Below, piece by piece: positions 1 to 9,821 of a stretch of 64,000 nt of DNA. Below the pieces are notes generated by a model. That model saw only the letters and a list, made by a program, of their open reading frames with translations, did no database searches and was not told where the DNA came from. Position numbers and translations under genes: made by a program. How positions within the stretch are numbered: position 1 is the stretch's first letter; each line of letters opens with the position of its first letter. The stretch spans positions 186,001 to 250,000 of the forward strand of contig JALCPP010000003.1 of the NCBI GenBank assembly GCA_022650485.1, read 5' to 3'. Source of the stretch: Oscillospiraceae bacterium. GTDB taxonomy: Bacteria; Bacillota; Clostridia; Oscillospirales; Acutalibacteraceae.

Positions 1-253
1 TATTTCATGCTTTATGAAAGACGCAACGATTAACGAAAATATTTTAGGAAATGTTTGCTCTGAAAGTGGTCGGAAAGAATAGCTAAGATAATTTGAATTT
101 TTATATTACAGAATAATAAATCCTTAATGCACGACAAAATCACGATGATATCCTTGTGACAGATGACGAAATTGTGAAATATACTTGATTTTATTTAAAA
201 TATCTTATAAACTAAAGTCGTAAAAAAGATTGACAGAGTTCAGCTGAAAAAAG
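1..253. other. Left-edge non-coding stretch
   Basis: AT-rich DNA before the first gene. The first 33 bases are open in one + frame and end in a TAA, so they could be the 3' end of a gene that starts outside the window, but ten codons are too few to identify it. A weak promoter-like pair (TTGATT at 185-190, TATAAA at 206-211, 15-base spacer) lies just before the operator upstream of the phosphorylase gene. Nothing else is recognisable. Confidence 0.3.
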
Positions 254-267
254 CGAAAACGTTTTCG
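254..267. promoter_or_regulatory. LacI-family operator / cre-like palindrome
   Basis: CGAAAACGTTTTCG is a perfect 14-base palindrome with a central CG, the usual form of LacI/GalR-family operators and close to catabolite-responsive elements. It lies about 50 bases upstream of the cellobiose phosphorylase start, downstream of the weak promoter-like pair, where a bound repressor would block transcription. A sugar-responsive LacI-type repressor or CcpA is the likely partner. No such regulator gene is in the window. Confidence 0.65.
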
Positions 268-316
268 ATTTCAGGCTGATTGCAATACATTTTGTCGGAA
301 ATGAGGAACGACATCT

Positions 317-2752
317 ATGAAGTTTGGATATTTCGATGATGATAGTCGCGAATATGTGATTAAAAGGCCGGATACGCCCTATCCATGGATTAATTATCTT
401 GGGAATGAAAATTTCTTTTCGCTGATCTCCAATACATCCGGTGGTTATTGCTTTTATAAAGATGCCCGCCTGATGAGGCTGACGCGCTATCGCTATAATT
501 CGGTACCGACGGATGCCGGCGGTCGGTATTTTTATCTTTGTGATGGGGACACGGTTTGGAATCCAGGATGGGCCCCGGTAAAGACCCCGCTGGATTCTTA
601 CCGCTGCCGCCATGGATTGGGATATACTGTGATCGAGTCAGAAAAAAATCAGCTTTATGCCAGCCAGCTTTCGTTTGTGCCAATGGGAGCGGACTGCGAA
701 GTTCACCGGATTCGGCTGAAAAATGACAGTGATGCGGTAAAACAAATCAAGCTGTTTTCTTTTGTGGAATTCTGTCTGTGGAATGCGTATGATGATATGA
801 CCAATTTTCAGCGCAATTACAGCACAGGGGAAGTGGAAGTTGAGGGCGGCGTCATTTACCACAAGACGGAATACCGTGAGCGCCGCTGCCATTACGCGGT
901 GTTTGGGGTGAATGCTCCCATCGACGGATTCGACACGGACCGGGAAAGCTTTTTAGGGCTTTATAACGGATTTGATCACCCGGACGCCGTTTTCCAGGGC
1001 AGACCGGGCAATTCAATGGCGAGCGGATGGGCGCCCATCGGTTCTCACTATCTTGAGGTGAACTTGAAACCCGGCGAGGAAAAAAGCTATATTTTTGTAC
1101 TGGGCTACTGTGAAAATCCGGCGGATCAAAAATGGGAATCGCCGGGTGTGATTAATAAAAAGCCGGCGAAGCGTCTGCTGGACCGATTCCGAACGGAGGA
1201 GCAGATTGATGCGGCGATCGGGGAGCTGAAATCGTATTGGAATAGTCTGTTGTCGCGTTTTTGCCTGCAGAGCGGTGACCCGAAACTGAACCGGATGGTG
1301 AATGTGTGGAACCAGTACCAGTGCATGGTTACTTTTAACATGTCACGCTCGGCGTCTTACTTTGAATCCGGAATCGGGCGCGGTATGGGGTTCCGTGATT
1401 CAGCGCAGGACCTGCTCGGCTTTGTGCATTTAATTCCGTCACGGGCAAGAATCCGCATTCTGGATATTGCCGCGACGCAGATGGAGGACGGAAGCGCTTA
1501 TCATCAATATCAGCCCTTGACCAAGCGCGGAAACCTGCAGGTGGGAAGCGGCTTTAACGACGATCCCCTTTGGTTGATTTTCGGTGTTACCGCATATTTA
1601 AAAGAAACCGGGGACTGGTCGATTCTGAGCGAATGCGTGCCGTTTGATAATGATGAAAGCCGGTCGGCCTCTCTTTTGGAACATCTTAAAAGGTCTTTCG
1701 GCCATGTTTTAAAGAATCTGGGACCGCACAAACTTCCTCTCATCGGCCGTGCTGACTGGAACGACTGCCTGAACCTGAATTGTTTTTCCAGTGTGCCGGG
1801 GGAGTCTTTTCAAACGGTTGAAAACCGGAAAAGCGGTATTGCAGAATCGGTGTTTGTCGCGGGAATGTTTGTATATATTGCTCCGTCTTATGCGGAAATC
1901 CTGCGCCGCAGCGGATTTGAGAAAGAAGCGCAGGATGCATTGAATGCGTCCCGGGAAATGGAACAGGCCGTCATCCGCCATGGATGGGACGGGGACTGGT
2001 ATCTGCGGGCTTATGATGCGTTCGGAAAAGCGGTTGGCTCAAAAGAATGCGACGAGGGCAGGCTGTTTATCGAGCCGCAGGGGTTTTGTGCCATGGCGGG
2101 CATCGGGTTAAAGCAGGGCCTGCCGAAGCGCGCGCTCGATTCCGTTCAAAAATATCTTGATACAAAATACGGCATAGTATTAAATTGGCCTTCTTATACA
2201 TCGTATCGGCTGAATCTGGGTGAAATTTCTTCTTATCCGCCTGGATACAAGGAAAACGGCGGAATTTTCTGCCACAACAACCCGTGGATTTCTATTGCGG
2301 AAACCATGCTTGGCCGCGGAGAACGTGCGTTTGAAATTTACCGAAAAACCTGCCCGGCTTATCTGGAGGATATCAGCGAAATCCACAGGACCGAACCCTA
2401 TGTATATGCGCAGATGATTGCGGGGCGTGATGCGCCAAGGTTCGGGGAAGCAAAGAATTCCTGGCTGACCGGGACAGCGGCATGGACCTTTTATGATATT
2501 TCCCAGTTTATCCTCGGCATTCGGCCGCAGTTTGACGGACTTGAAATTGATCCGTGTATTCCGCAAAACTGCAGGGGATTTACGGTAATGCGTCGGTTCC
2601 GCGGGGCAGAGTATGTAATTGAAGTGCAAAACCCCGAAGGTGTCGAAAAGGGTGTGCGTTCGTTAATGATGGACGGGAACGCAGTTAATGGAACCGTTTT
2701 GCCGGATTGCGCCGACGGCAGAGTACATCATGTTTTGGCTATCATGGGATAG
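317..2752 (+). CDS. cbpA: Cellobiose phosphorylase (GH94)
   Basis: Glycoside hydrolase family 94 enzyme that splits cellobiose with inorganic phosphate into glucose 1-phosphate and glucose, in the cytoplasm. At 811 residues it has the usual length of clostridial cellobiose phosphorylases and matches them end to end: a start rich in [10 protein letters not shown] and [14 protein letters not shown], a central [20 protein letters not shown] block, and the catalytic-acid segment [12 protein letters not shown], in which Asp483 is the expected proton donor. An N-terminal beta-sandwich is followed by the (alpha/alpha)6 barrel. The ATG sits behind GAGG at 303-306. It is monocistronic, with an operator upstream and a strong terminator downstream. 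Cellobiose rather than cellodextrin specificity is inferred from length and overall resemblance. Confidence 0.93.
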   Translation: MKFGYFDDDSREYVIKRPDTPYPWINYLGNENFFSLISNTSGGYCFYKDARLMRLTRYRYNSVPTDAGGRYFYLCDGDTVWNPGWAPVKTPLDSYRCRHGLGYTVIESEKNQLYASQLSFVPMGADCEVHRIRLKNDSDAVKQIKLFSFVEFCLWNAYDDMTNFQRNYSTGEVEVEGGVIYHKTEYRERRCHYAVFGVNAPIDGFDTDRESFLGLYNGFDHPDAVFQGRPGNSMASGWAPIGSHYLEVNLKPGEEKSYIFVLGYCENPADQKWESPGVINKKPAKRLLDRFRTEEQIDAAIGELKSYWNSLLSRFCLQSGDPKLNRMVNVWNQYQCMVTFNMSRSASYFESGIGRGMGFRDSAQDLLGFVHLIPSRARIRILDIAATQMEDGSAYHQYQPLTKRGNLQVGSGFNDDPLWLIFGVTAYLKETGDWSILSECVPFDNDESRSASLLEHLKRSFGHVLKNLGPHKLPLIGRADWNDCLNLNCFSSVPGESFQTVENRKSGIAESVFVAGMFVYIAPSYAEILRRSGFEKEAQDALNASREMEQAVIRHGWDGDWYLRAYDAFGKAVGSKECDEGRLFIEPQGFCAMAGIGLKQGLPKRALDSVQKYLDTKYGIVLNWPSYTSYRLNLGEISSYPPGYKENGGIFCHNNPWISIAETMLGRGERAFEIYRKTCPAYLEDISEIHRTEPYVYAQMIAGRDAPRFGEAKNSWLTGTAAWTFYDISQFILGIRPQFDGLEIDPCIPQNCRGFTVMRRFRGAEYVIEVQNPEGVEKGVRSLMMDGNAVNGTVLPDCADGRVHHVLAIMG

Positions 2753-2788
2753 CATCCTTTTTCATAACTTATTCCTTCCTCAATTTTC

Positions 2789-2840
2789 AAACCACACGGG
2801 CGGGGCGGATGCATTGGCATCAGTCCCGCCCGTGTGGTTT
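2789..2840 (+). terminator. Intrinsic terminator after cellobiose phosphorylase
   Basis: A perfect 16-base inverted repeat (2789-2804 with 2825-2840; arm AAACCACACGGGCGGG) encloses a 20-base loop and ends in TTT. It lies 37 bases after the phosphorylase stop. Confidence 0.85.
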
Positions 2841-2984
2841 GCTGGTTCCTTGACATTCATTTTTAAATCAATTACAGTAAATGAAAAAGCAGAGAAAACA
2901 AAGCCGGAATGAATCGCAAAAACCGGCGCAAAAAAGGGAACGGTAAGTTTTAAATTCAAAAAAAAGAAATGGAAGGCGAATGAA

Positions 2985-3185
2985 ATGGACGGTAAGGTAA
3001 GAAGCCGCATTCAAATAGGGGCGCTGGTTGATATTGTATTAAAAAAAGACCAGCCAACCGGGAAGCTGACGCGCGGGCATGTAAAGCGGATATTGACCAA
3101 AAGCCCGACGCATCCGCACGGCATTAAGGTGATGCTGGAGGAAGAGGATCAGGTCGGCCGCGTGCAGAACATTGTGGAGGAATGA
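2985..3185 (+). CDS. YwbE family protein (DUF2196)
   Basis: A 66-residue protein matching the small conserved YwbE family: IQIGALVDIVLKKDQPTGKL, then TRGHVKRILTKSPTHPHGIKV and a GRVQNIV ending. The family is widespread in Firmicutes and of unknown function. The compact beta-rich, basic sequence suggests a small KOW/SH3-like fold, which is inference. The start has a GGAAGG ribosome binding site upstream, and a terminator follows at 3217. It stands alone between cellobiose phosphorylase and the AT-rich insert. Confidence 0.85.
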   Translation: MDGKVRSRIQIGALVDIVLKKDQPTGKLTRGHVKRILTKSPTHPHGIKVMLEEEDQVGRVQNIVEE

Positions 3186-3216
3186 ATCAGAAAGGTTACG
3201 GAGAAGAGTAAAAAGG

Positions 3217-3259
3217 AATCCCCCGATGACAGGATGTTTCCTGCGGTCGGGGGATTTTT
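3217..3259 (+). terminator. Intrinsic terminator after ywbE
   Basis: AATCCCCCGA (3217-3226) pairs with TCGGGGGATT (3247-3256), with additional inner pairing, and is followed by TTT. Confidence 0.85.
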
Positions 3260-3314
3260 GCGTTCTATCAGCTGTTGATTAAAAATTTAATTGATTCAGC
3301 TGATTCAGTGTGAA

Positions 3315-3368
3315 TTATATTTTCAGAAATTTAACCAGCAGCTTTTCCGTTTCCTGCGGGTTGGCGGG
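3315..3368 (-). pseudogene. Decayed copy of the gatB 3' end
   Basis: Read on the minus strand this gives ANPQETEKLLVKFLKI and a stop, which corresponds to the end of the intact GatB (RANPQETEKLLADIIRR) encoded from 4837. At the DNA level 3335-3367 matches 4857-4889 at 30 of 33 positions. Sequence on the N-terminal side is not recognisable. It is either the displaced 3' end of gatB left behind when the AT-rich segment between the two copies arrived, or the last remnant of a second gatB. Confidence 0.7.
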
Positions 3369-3524
3369 GTTTGAAGCATAAAATCTTCCGAAGCTGTTTA
3401 CCGGTTGAAGTAATATGAGTATATTTTTTTAAAAGAACAATTGACGTTTCCAGATATTGGTGATATTCTAAAATCAAGATTTATTCTAAATTAAAATATA
3501 AAAATAGGTTTGGAGGAATTAGTA

Positions 3525-3994
3525 TTGAAAAAGAACGTGGCTTTTTTGGTTGGCGGCGTTATACTCATTTTATCTATGCTGCTTTTCTATAATAATGTTC
3601 GGATAGGCGGTGCCTATCAGTGGGGCCTCTCCGGGAAAGAATATGCTTTTAATTTTATTCCCTTCAAAGATTTTTTTAGGATGATTGAGTTTTTCGAGAT
3701 TAAAGTTCTACAGAAGATTGCCTATTTTATGGGCTTGGGGTTACTTGAATATTGGACTATTCTCAGCTTGTAAAGGTGAAAACAAAATATTTTATATTGC
3801 CTTCTGTTTGCGTGATCGGTCTTTTGGAACTGCTTGTGGCTTTTTCATCCAGATCTCTGATTGTCATTGACTGCAACAATTTTGTTTTGTACGCTGTCGG
3901 TTTAGCGGTTGGTTATTTGCTGTCTTGCCTGTTGAAAAAGATTTTTGGTTTGCTGAATTTGCAGGTTAAGTTCGTTATAAGCCAAGCTAATTAA
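3525..3994 (+). pseudogene. VanZ-like membrane protein, frameshifted
   Basis: The first part starts at a TTG (3525) 8 bases after GGAGG and encodes a transmembrane helix and a NFIPFK motif like the NLIPF segment of VanZ-family proteins. It stops at 3773. The C-terminal half continues in another frame, open from about 3749, with GLLELLVAFSSRS, an ID pair and VGLAVGYLLS, matching the last two helices of VanZ proteins. One indel between 3749 and 3773 would join them. VanZ-like proteins are small membrane proteins sometimes linked to glycopeptide tolerance; their general role is unknown. As it stands the gene cannot give the full protein. Confidence 0.55.
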
Positions 3995-4083
3995 GATTCG
4001 TTTTTTTAAGCTCGACTATAATACCAGAGAATGACAAGGAATTATTTCTTGTTATGATTTTACGAAAAAAGGAGTGTCTAAAA

Positions 4084-4758
4084 ATGAAGAAAGCATTACT
4101 GTCTATTATGGCTGCTTTACCGTATTGATTGCTTCGGTGAGTTTGTTGGCTTATGCGACCTGCGACCACAGTGAGTGATAAAGCACTTAATGTGGCCCCT
4201 GATGAGGCTAAGAAAATGGCTCAGGAAACAGGCCAAAGTATTATTTGCCATGAGCCCGGTTATTACACTGTAGGGAAAACTATTTTTATTGATGTGAGGA
4301 CTTATAAGAGCGATAATGGTACTTATAATTTAGATGAGATTTACAATAATCCTAATAACACCTTTACGACATCCTCAACGTCTGGTAATGTTATCGCTCC
4401 AAATGGAGCGAATCCTCCAAAAACATCTTCTGTATGGGATTGGTCTGAAGGTTCCTATACTGGAGATTTCAAAGTTAAAGTAAAGGTTTATACTAATTAC
4501 CGCTTTACTGGTTATTCTTCTTACTATACAGATGTGTTTGTAGGTGATGATGGATACACGAATACATCAGGTGCGTTTACAGTCACTGCTATTCAGGATA
4601 ACAATGGTGAGGGTGCAAGCTGGAGCGGCGGTAAAGGTACATATAGAGCAAATATTGTCTTTAGCGGTTGTAATCCTAGCGAACGCTTAGCATTTGCGAT
4701 AAGCAAGCCTAACGATGGAGGGCAAGCAACGGGTTCTATCACGGTAAGCCACCCATAA
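4084..4758 (+). pseudogene. Secreted protein with broken signal peptide
   Basis: A good ribosome binding site (AAGGAG) precedes ATG 4084, which encodes MKKALLSIMAAL and then hits TGA at 4126. The neighbouring frame carries TVLIASVSLLAYAT, the missing hydrophobic core and cleavage region. The original frame resumes near 4160 and is open for about 200 residues to 4758. Two compensating indels in about 50 bases therefore disrupt the signal peptide. The mature part is rich in Ser, Thr, Gly, Asn and Tyr, suggesting an extracellular beta protein. I do not recognise the family. Translation from the internal ATG at 4153 would give a protein without an export signal. Confidence 0.6.
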
Positions 4759-4770
4759 ATGCACTTTAAA

Positions 4771-4807
4771 AAAATGAGAGACTGTCATGAAGGCAGTCTC
4801 TCATTTT
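4771..4807. terminator. Bidirectional intrinsic terminator
   Basis: AAAATGAGAGACTG (4771-4784) and CAGTCTCTCATTTT (4794-4807) form a perfect 14-base stem with a 9-base loop, with U-tracts on both strands. It can end the secreted-protein gene from the left and the aspS-gatCAB operon from the right. Confidence 0.85.
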
Positions 4808-4836
4808 GTATCTTGAAGCGTTCGGTGAAATCTTTA

Positions 4837-6252
4837 TCAACGCCGAATAATGTCCGCCAGCAGTTTTTCTGTTTCCTGCGGGTTGGCGCGGCCGCGCGTC
4901 GCTTTCATGACGGAGCCGAGAATCGCTTTCAGTGCCTTTTCTTTTCCGGCGCGGTAATCCGCGGCGGCCCTTTCGTTGTCTGAAATTGCTTTTTCGCAGA
5001 TTGCCTTTAAATCATCCGCACTGATACCCGCAAGGTCTTTTTCACTTAGAAAATCAGACGCGGGTTTGCCGGAGTCCAGCATCTTTTCCAATGTGGATTT
5101 TACAAGATTCATACGGATTTTTCCCGTGTCCAGCAGCAGAATCAGCGCATGCAGGTTTTCTGGGGAAACCGTAACGTTGAATTGTTCCTTTTCCGCTTCC
5201 GTGCCGAGACGGGCGAAAATCTGCCCTAAGATGCAGTTGGCAGCGGTACGCGGATTTTTTGTGCCCTTTGCCGCCGCTTCAAAGTAATCTGCGATGCGGC
5301 GGTGTTCAATCAGCAAGCGGGCGTCTGCTTCCGGCAGTTGGTATTCCGAAAGAAAGCGCTGAATCCGTTTTTGCGGGTCTTCCGGCATCCTTTTCTGAAT
5401 GGTTTCCCGCATTTCGTCGGAAACCAGAATGGTGACAAGGTCCGGTTCGCGAAAATAGCGGTAATCGTCAGCATCTTCCTTGCCGCGCATTCCCTCGGTA
5501 CAGCCGGAGCTTTCGTCGTAGCGGCGGGTTTCCTGCACAACTTTTTCCCCACTCATCAGCAGGTCAACCTGGCGGTCGTATTCATATTCAATGGCTTTTG
5601 CCATGTGAGCAAAGGAGTTCATGTTTTTAATCTCGGCGCGTGTTCCGAAGGGCTCCTGACCGGCAGGCCGCACGGAAACGTTCACGTCGCACCGCAGGGA
5701 GCCTTCCTGCATTTTACAGTCGGAAACACCGATGTACCGCAGAATCATCTGGAGCTTTTCCACATATTCCTGCACTTCGGCAATGCTGCGCAGGTCAGGT
5801 TCCGTCACGATTTCAATCAGCGGAACGCCGCCGCGGTTGTAGTCGACAAAGGTGTTGCCGCGGTCATGCACCAGCTTGCCCGCGTCCTCTTCAATATGGA
5901 TGCGATTGAGACGGATGCGCCGACCGCTCGACAGTTCGACCCAGCCGTTTCGGCACAACGGCATGTCATACTGAGAAATCTGATATGCTTTGGAAAGGTC
6001 GGGGTACACATAATTTTTCCGGTCCATTTTAGAAACCGGACTGATTTTGCAGTTGGTGGCAAGGCCCGCCATCACAGCGTATTCCACCACGGCTTTATTC
6101 AGCTTGGGCAGAGTGCCCGGCAGACCGATGCAAATCGGGCAGCAGTGCGTGTTCGGCTCGCCGCCGAACTTCGTTGAGCAGGAGCAGAAAATTTTTGTTT
6201 TGGTGGAAAGTTCCACATGGGTTTCCAGCCCGCAGACCAGTTCGTAATTCAT
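4837..6252 (-). CDS. gatB: Asp/Glu-tRNA amidotransferase subunit B
   Basis: Subunit B of the GatCAB amidotransferase, which binds mischarged Asp-tRNA(Asn) and Glu-tRNA(Gln), activates the side chain with ATP and passes it the ammonia released by GatA. The 471 residues span the family: GLETHVELSTKTKIFC at the start, the CCPICIGLPGTLP cysteine segment, YPDLSKAYQISQYDMPL, an RCDVNVS motif, and a C-terminal helical YqeY-like tail. The start codon overlaps the gatA stop by 4 bases (ATGA), so translation is coupled. It is the last gene of aspS-gatC-gatA-gatB, with a terminator just beyond its stop. Confidence 0.97.
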   Translation of the reverse strand: MNYELVCGLETHVELSTKTKIFCSCSTKFGGEPNTHCCPICIGLPGTLPKLNKAVVEYAVMAGLATNCKISPVSKMDRKNYVYPDLSKAYQISQYDMPLCRNGWVELSSGRRIRLNRIHIEEDAGKLVHDRGNTFVDYNRGGVPLIEIVTEPDLRSIAEVQEYVEKLQMILRYIGVSDCKMQEGSLRCDVNVSVRPAGQEPFGTRAEIKNMNSFAHMAKAIEYEYDRQVDLLMSGEKVVQETRRYDESSGCTEGMRGKEDADDYRYFREPDLVTILVSDEMRETIQKRMPEDPQKRIQRFLSEYQLPEADARLLIEHRRIADYFEAAAKGTKNPRTAANCILGQIFARLGTEAEKEQFNVTVSPENLHALILLLDTGKIRMNLVKSTLEKMLDSGKPASDFLSEKDLAGISADDLKAICEKAISDNERAAADYRAGKEKALKAILGSVMKATRGRANPQETEKLLADIIRR

Positions 6253-7715
6253 AGCGCAACCCCCGTTTCCACAGCACGGAAGACATCGCTTCGCGCCGCC
6301 TGTTCGTATTGGAACGCGGTGTTGAGCAGGGCCGGTTCCGAAAAGCGGGCGCCGATGAGCTGCAGCCCGACCGGCATGGAGTCACTGCCGAACCCGCACG
6401 GAACGCTGATGCCCGGCAGACCCGCGATGTTGACCGGAACGGTGCAGATATCGGTCAGATACGTTTCGACCGCGTCCCGCGCGGTGAAGTTCAGCGGGAA
6501 CGCCGTCATCGGGACGGTCGGCGCGGCGATGACGTCACAGTGCGCGAACGCGTCTTCAAACGCTTTAATCAGCGTGCCGCGCAGATTCTGCGCTTTTTTA
6601 TAAAACGCGTCGTAATAGCCGGAACTCAATACATAAGTGCCCAGCAGAATGCGGCGCTTGACTTCGGCGCCGAAACCTTCGCTGCGTGTTTTGCAGATCA
6701 TTTCGTTGCGGTCGGCGTAGTGGTCCGTTCGGTAACCGTAGCGAATCCCGTCGTAACGGCCCAAGTTGGAGGAAGCCTCCGCACAGGCTAGAATGTAGTA
6801 AACAGGCAGGCTGTATTTGATGGAAGGCATGGAAAATTCCACAATCTCCGCCCCGAGGGATTCGTATACCTTCAAAGCGCTTTGAAGGGCGGATTTGACG
6901 TCCTCCCGGATCCCTTCCAGATATTCTTTTGGCACGCCGATTTTAATACCGCGGATGTCTTTTCCCAGGGAGGAAAAGGCGGGAAGTGCCTTTTTGCTGC
7001 TGGTCGAATCCATTGGGTCATATTTTGCAATTGCGTCGTAAACCAGCGCGGAATCCGCCACGCTCTGCGTGAGGGGACCAATCTGGTCAAAGCTGGAAGC
7101 ATAGGCGATCAGACCGTAGCGTGATACGGCTCCATAAGTTGGTTTTAACCCCACAATGCCGCAGAAGCTGGCGGGCTGGCGAATGGAGCCGCCGGTGTCG
7201 GAGCCGAGGCTGAATGCGGCCAGGTTACCCGCAACCGCACAGGCGGCTCCGCCGCTGCTTCCGCCCGCGACGCGCTGTGTGTTATGCGGGTTTTTTGCCC
7301 CGCCGAAACAGGAGGTTTCGCAGGAAGAACCCATGGCGAATTCGTCCATATTGGCTTTGCCGAGCAACACTGCGTGCTGCTCTTTCAAAATTTTCCAGAC
7401 GGTCGCGTCGTATATGGGGACGTAACCCTTCAGAATTTTTGAGCAGCAGGTGGTTTCCATTCCATTGGTCGAAATATTGTCCTTCAGCGTCATCGGAATT
7501 CCGGCCAGCGGAGGAAGTTCCTCTTTGGCGGCGAGTTTGCGGTCTACTTCCGCCGCGGTTTTCAGCGCGGTTTCCGGTGTCAGTTTTACAAAAGCGTTCA
7601 GGCGCTTGTTTTCTTTTTCAGCGGCAGACAGAAATTTTTGGGTCAGCTCTGTGCAGCTGATTTCGCCGGAACGCAGCAGTTTTCCAAGTTTTAAAATCAA
7701 TGAGTACTGTTCCAT
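6249..7715 (-). CDS. gatA: Asp/Glu-tRNA amidotransferase subunit A
   Basis: The glutaminase subunit of GatCAB, an amidase-signature protein of 488 residues (usual length). The Ser-cis-Ser-Lys catalytic parts are visible: Lys in IPMTLKDN, the RVAGGSSGGAA loop, and SDTGGSIRQPA with the nucleophilic serine. It releases ammonia from glutamine for transfer to Asp or Glu on tRNA. It lies 9 bases after gatC and overlaps gatB by 4 bases. A standard intact gene. Confidence 0.97.
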   Translation of the reverse strand: MEQYSLILKLGKLLRSGEISCTELTQKFLSAAEKENKRLNAFVKLTPETALKTAAEVDRKLAAKEELPPLAGIPMTLKDNISTNGMETTCCSKILKGYVPIYDATVWKILKEQHAVLLGKANMDEFAMGSSCETSCFGGAKNPHNTQRVAGGSSGGAACAVAGNLAAFSLGSDTGGSIRQPASFCGIVGLKPTYGAVSRYGLIAYASSFDQIGPLTQSVADSALVYDAIAKYDPMDSTSSKKALPAFSSLGKDIRGIKIGVPKEYLEGIREDVKSALQSALKVYESLGAEIVEFSMPSIKYSLPVYYILACAEASSNLGRYDGIRYGYRTDHYADRNEMICKTRSEGFGAEVKRRILLGTYVLSSGYYDAFYKKAQNLRGTLIKAFEDAFAHCDVIAAPTVPMTAFPLNFTARDAVETYLTDICTVPVNIAGLPGISVPCGFGSDSMPVGLQLIGARFSEPALLNTAFQYEQAARSDVFRAVETGVAL

Positions 7716-7724
7716 CCGGCCCTC

Positions 7725-8003
7725 CTACATCTTTCGCCGAACCAGAAAGTAACCGTCTTCCTGATTGGGTGCGTTTTTCAGAATTTCCTCCCGGTCAAAG
7801 GAGGGGACAACCGTGTCTTCACGGAACACGTTTGCCAGATTATTGAGGTTATCGAAATCGGAGTCCGCGGCGGCGACCGAGTTCACGGTGTCTGCAAAAT
7901 TAATGATACTGTTCATATCTTTTGTCAGGCCGTCGAGCTCTTCCGGTTTGACGGAGAGTTTGGCAAGCCTTGCAATTTTCATAATTTCTTCATGCGTAAC
8001 CAT
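7725..8003 (-). CDS. gatC: Asp/Glu-tRNA amidotransferase subunit C
   Basis: A 92-residue GatC, the belt-like subunit that holds GatA and GatB together. It shows the typical start (VTHEEIMKIARLAKLSV) and a C-terminal LVRRKM ending. The ATG at 8003 is chosen over a TTG at 8009 because the ribosome binding site AAGGAAG lies 8 bases before the ATG but only 2-3 bases before the TTG. The aspS stop ends at 8006, so the two genes almost touch and must share a transcript. Confidence 0.93.
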   Translation of the reverse strand: MVTHEEIMKIARLAKLSVKPEELDGLTKDMNSIINFADTVNSVAAADSDFDNLNNLANVFREDTVVPSFDREEILKNAPNQEDGYFLVRRKM

Positions 8004-8005
8004 TG

Positions 8006-9775
8006 TCAAATCTTCCTTTCGGCCGGTTTGCGCAGCCGGATGTGCACTTCACGCAGCTGCTGTTCCGTTACCTCGTTCGGCGAGCCCATCATCAGGTCCT
8101 GCGCATTGGAGTTCATCGGGAACGCGATGACCTCACGGATATTGTCTTCGCCGGTCAGGAGCATCAGCATGCGGTCGATGCCCGGTGCCATCCCCGCGTG
8201 CGGCGGCGCGCCGAACTGGAACGCATGGTAAAGCGAGGTGAATTTTTCTTTCAGGTCGTTTTCGGTGTAACCGGCAATCTCAAACGCCTTTTTCATGATG
8301 TCGATCCGGTGATTCCGCACGGCTCCGGAAGAAAGCTCCACACCATTGCAGACGATGTCATACTGGTAGGCAAGCACCTCTTCCGGGCGCTTGTTCAAAA
8401 GCGCATCCATGCCGCCCTGCGGCATGGAAAACGGATTGTGGGTAAAGGCCATTTCTCCGGTTTCGGGGTCCGGCTCAAACATCGGGAAGTCGACGATAAA
8501 GCACAAATCGAAGCGGCTTTCGTCAATCCGGCCCAGGCGGCGGCCCAGCTCCGTGCGGACCTGACCTGCCAGTTCAGCGACCGTGTCGGCTTCATCCGCG
8601 ATGAAAAAGATGACGGTGCCGGGTTTCAAATCTGCACGTTTTGTCAGTTCATCACGCTTTTCGTCCGGCAGGTATTTATTGATCGGGCCCTGATACTGCC
8701 CGTTTTCCGCTACTTTAATGTAGCCCAGGCCCTTCATTCCGATGCTTTCGGCAAACCCCAGCATGTTTTCGAAAAAACTTTTCGGCTGTCCGGCGCAGTC
8801 CGGCACGCTGATGGCCCGCACTGTCTTTCCCTGAAACGGCTTAAATGTGGTGCCTTTAAACAGATCCGTGATGTCGAGAATGACGAGCGGGTTACGCAAA
8901 TCCGGTTTATCGGTACCGTATTTCAGCATGGATTCGGCGTAAGGAATGCGCGGAAACGGCGCTTTGGTGACGGTTTTGTCTGAAAACTCGGCGAATGTTT
9001 CTCCAATGACTTCCTCGGCAACTTTGAACACGTCCTCCTGCGTGGCAAACGCAAGTTCAAAATCCAGCTGATAGAATTCTCCCGGCGAACGGTCTGCGCG
9101 CGCGTCTTCATCCCGGAAGCACGGGGCTACCTGGAAATAGCGGTCGAACCCGGAAACCATCAGCAGCTGCTTGAAAATCTGCGGTGCCTGCGGCAAAGCA
9201 TAAAACTTGCCCGGATGCCGCCGGCTGGGAATCAGGTAATCACGCGCGCCTTCCGGCGAGGAGGCGGAGAGCATCGGTGTTTGAATTTCAAGAAAGCCGA
9301 GGTCCGTCATTTTACGGCGCAGGAACGAAATGACCCGTGAGCGCAGGACGATGTTTTGGTGGACCTTCGGGTTGCGCAGGTCCAGATACCGGTACTTCAG
9401 GCGAACGTCTTCCTTGGTTTCCCGGGAAAGGGGCACCTCAAACGGGAGGTTGTCCAGCACTTTTCCAAGCACCGTGAGCTCTTTCACTTTTACTTCAACC
9501 GTACCCGTCGGAATTTTCGGATTGATGGTTTCTTCATCGCGCAGAAGGACGGTTCCGCTGGCGGTCAGGCTGCACTCGCGGCCGACCTCTTGAAGCAGTG
9601 AATCGTCGTAAACGACGATCTGCACCACGCCGGAATGGTCCCTAAGATCAAGGAACTTGATTCCGCCGTGGTCGCGGATATTTTCAACCCATCCCGCGAC
9701 GCGGACTTCCTTTCCGATTTCCTGTTCGCTGACTTCTCCGCAGAAATGCGTGCGGTATTGGTTGGCTAGGTTCAT
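8006..9775 (-). CDS. aspS: Aspartyl-tRNA synthetase, probably non-discriminating
   Basis: A bacterial-type AspRS of 589 residues: N-terminal OB-fold anticodon domain, class II core with motif 2 (FRDEDARADR) and motif 3 (GMAPGIDRMLMLLTG), and the bacterial GAD insertion between them. The N-terminal segment reads RDHGGIKFLDLRD. A histidine at this place (HGG, in contrast to LGS in E. coli) is the pattern of non-discriminating AspRS such as that of Pseudomonas aeruginosa, which charges both tRNA(Asp) and tRNA(Asn). Co-transcription with gatCAB fits: the misacylated Asp-tRNA(Asn) would be amidated by the next three gene products. Not proven by sequence alone. Confidence 0.96.
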   Translation of the reverse strand: MNLANQYRTHFCGEVSEQEIGKEVRVAGWVENIRDHGGIKFLDLRDHSGVVQIVVYDDSLLQEVGRECSLTASGTVLLRDEETINPKIPTGTVEVKVKELTVLGKVLDNLPFEVPLSRETKEDVRLKYRYLDLRNPKVHQNIVLRSRVISFLRRKMTDLGFLEIQTPMLSASSPEGARDYLIPSRRHPGKFYALPQAPQIFKQLLMVSGFDRYFQVAPCFRDEDARADRSPGEFYQLDFELAFATQEDVFKVAEEVIGETFAEFSDKTVTKAPFPRIPYAESMLKYGTDKPDLRNPLVILDITDLFKGTTFKPFQGKTVRAISVPDCAGQPKSFFENMLGFAESIGMKGLGYIKVAENGQYQGPINKYLPDEKRDELTKRADLKPGTVIFFIADEADTVAELAGQVRTELGRRLGRIDESRFDLCFIVDFPMFEPDPETGEMAFTHNPFSMPQGGMDALLNKRPEEVLAYQYDIVCNGVELSSGAVRNHRIDIMKKAFEIAGYTENDLKEKFTSLYHAFQFGAPPHAGMAPGIDRMLMLLTGEDNIREVIAFPMNSNAQDLMMGSPNEVTEQQLREVHIRLRKPAERKI

Positions 9776-9821
9776 GTTCCGTTAATCCCCTTTAAATGCA
9801 ATTTTTATTTTATAAAAACTA

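Noticed and set aside
3749-3773. Programmed frameshift in the VanZ-like gene
   Set aside because: No slippery heptamer with a following structure was seen; other small genes nearby are also broken.
5302-6177. Long + strand open frame opposite gatB
   Set aside because: It is the mirror of the conserved gatB coding sequence and has no ribosome binding site or family pattern.
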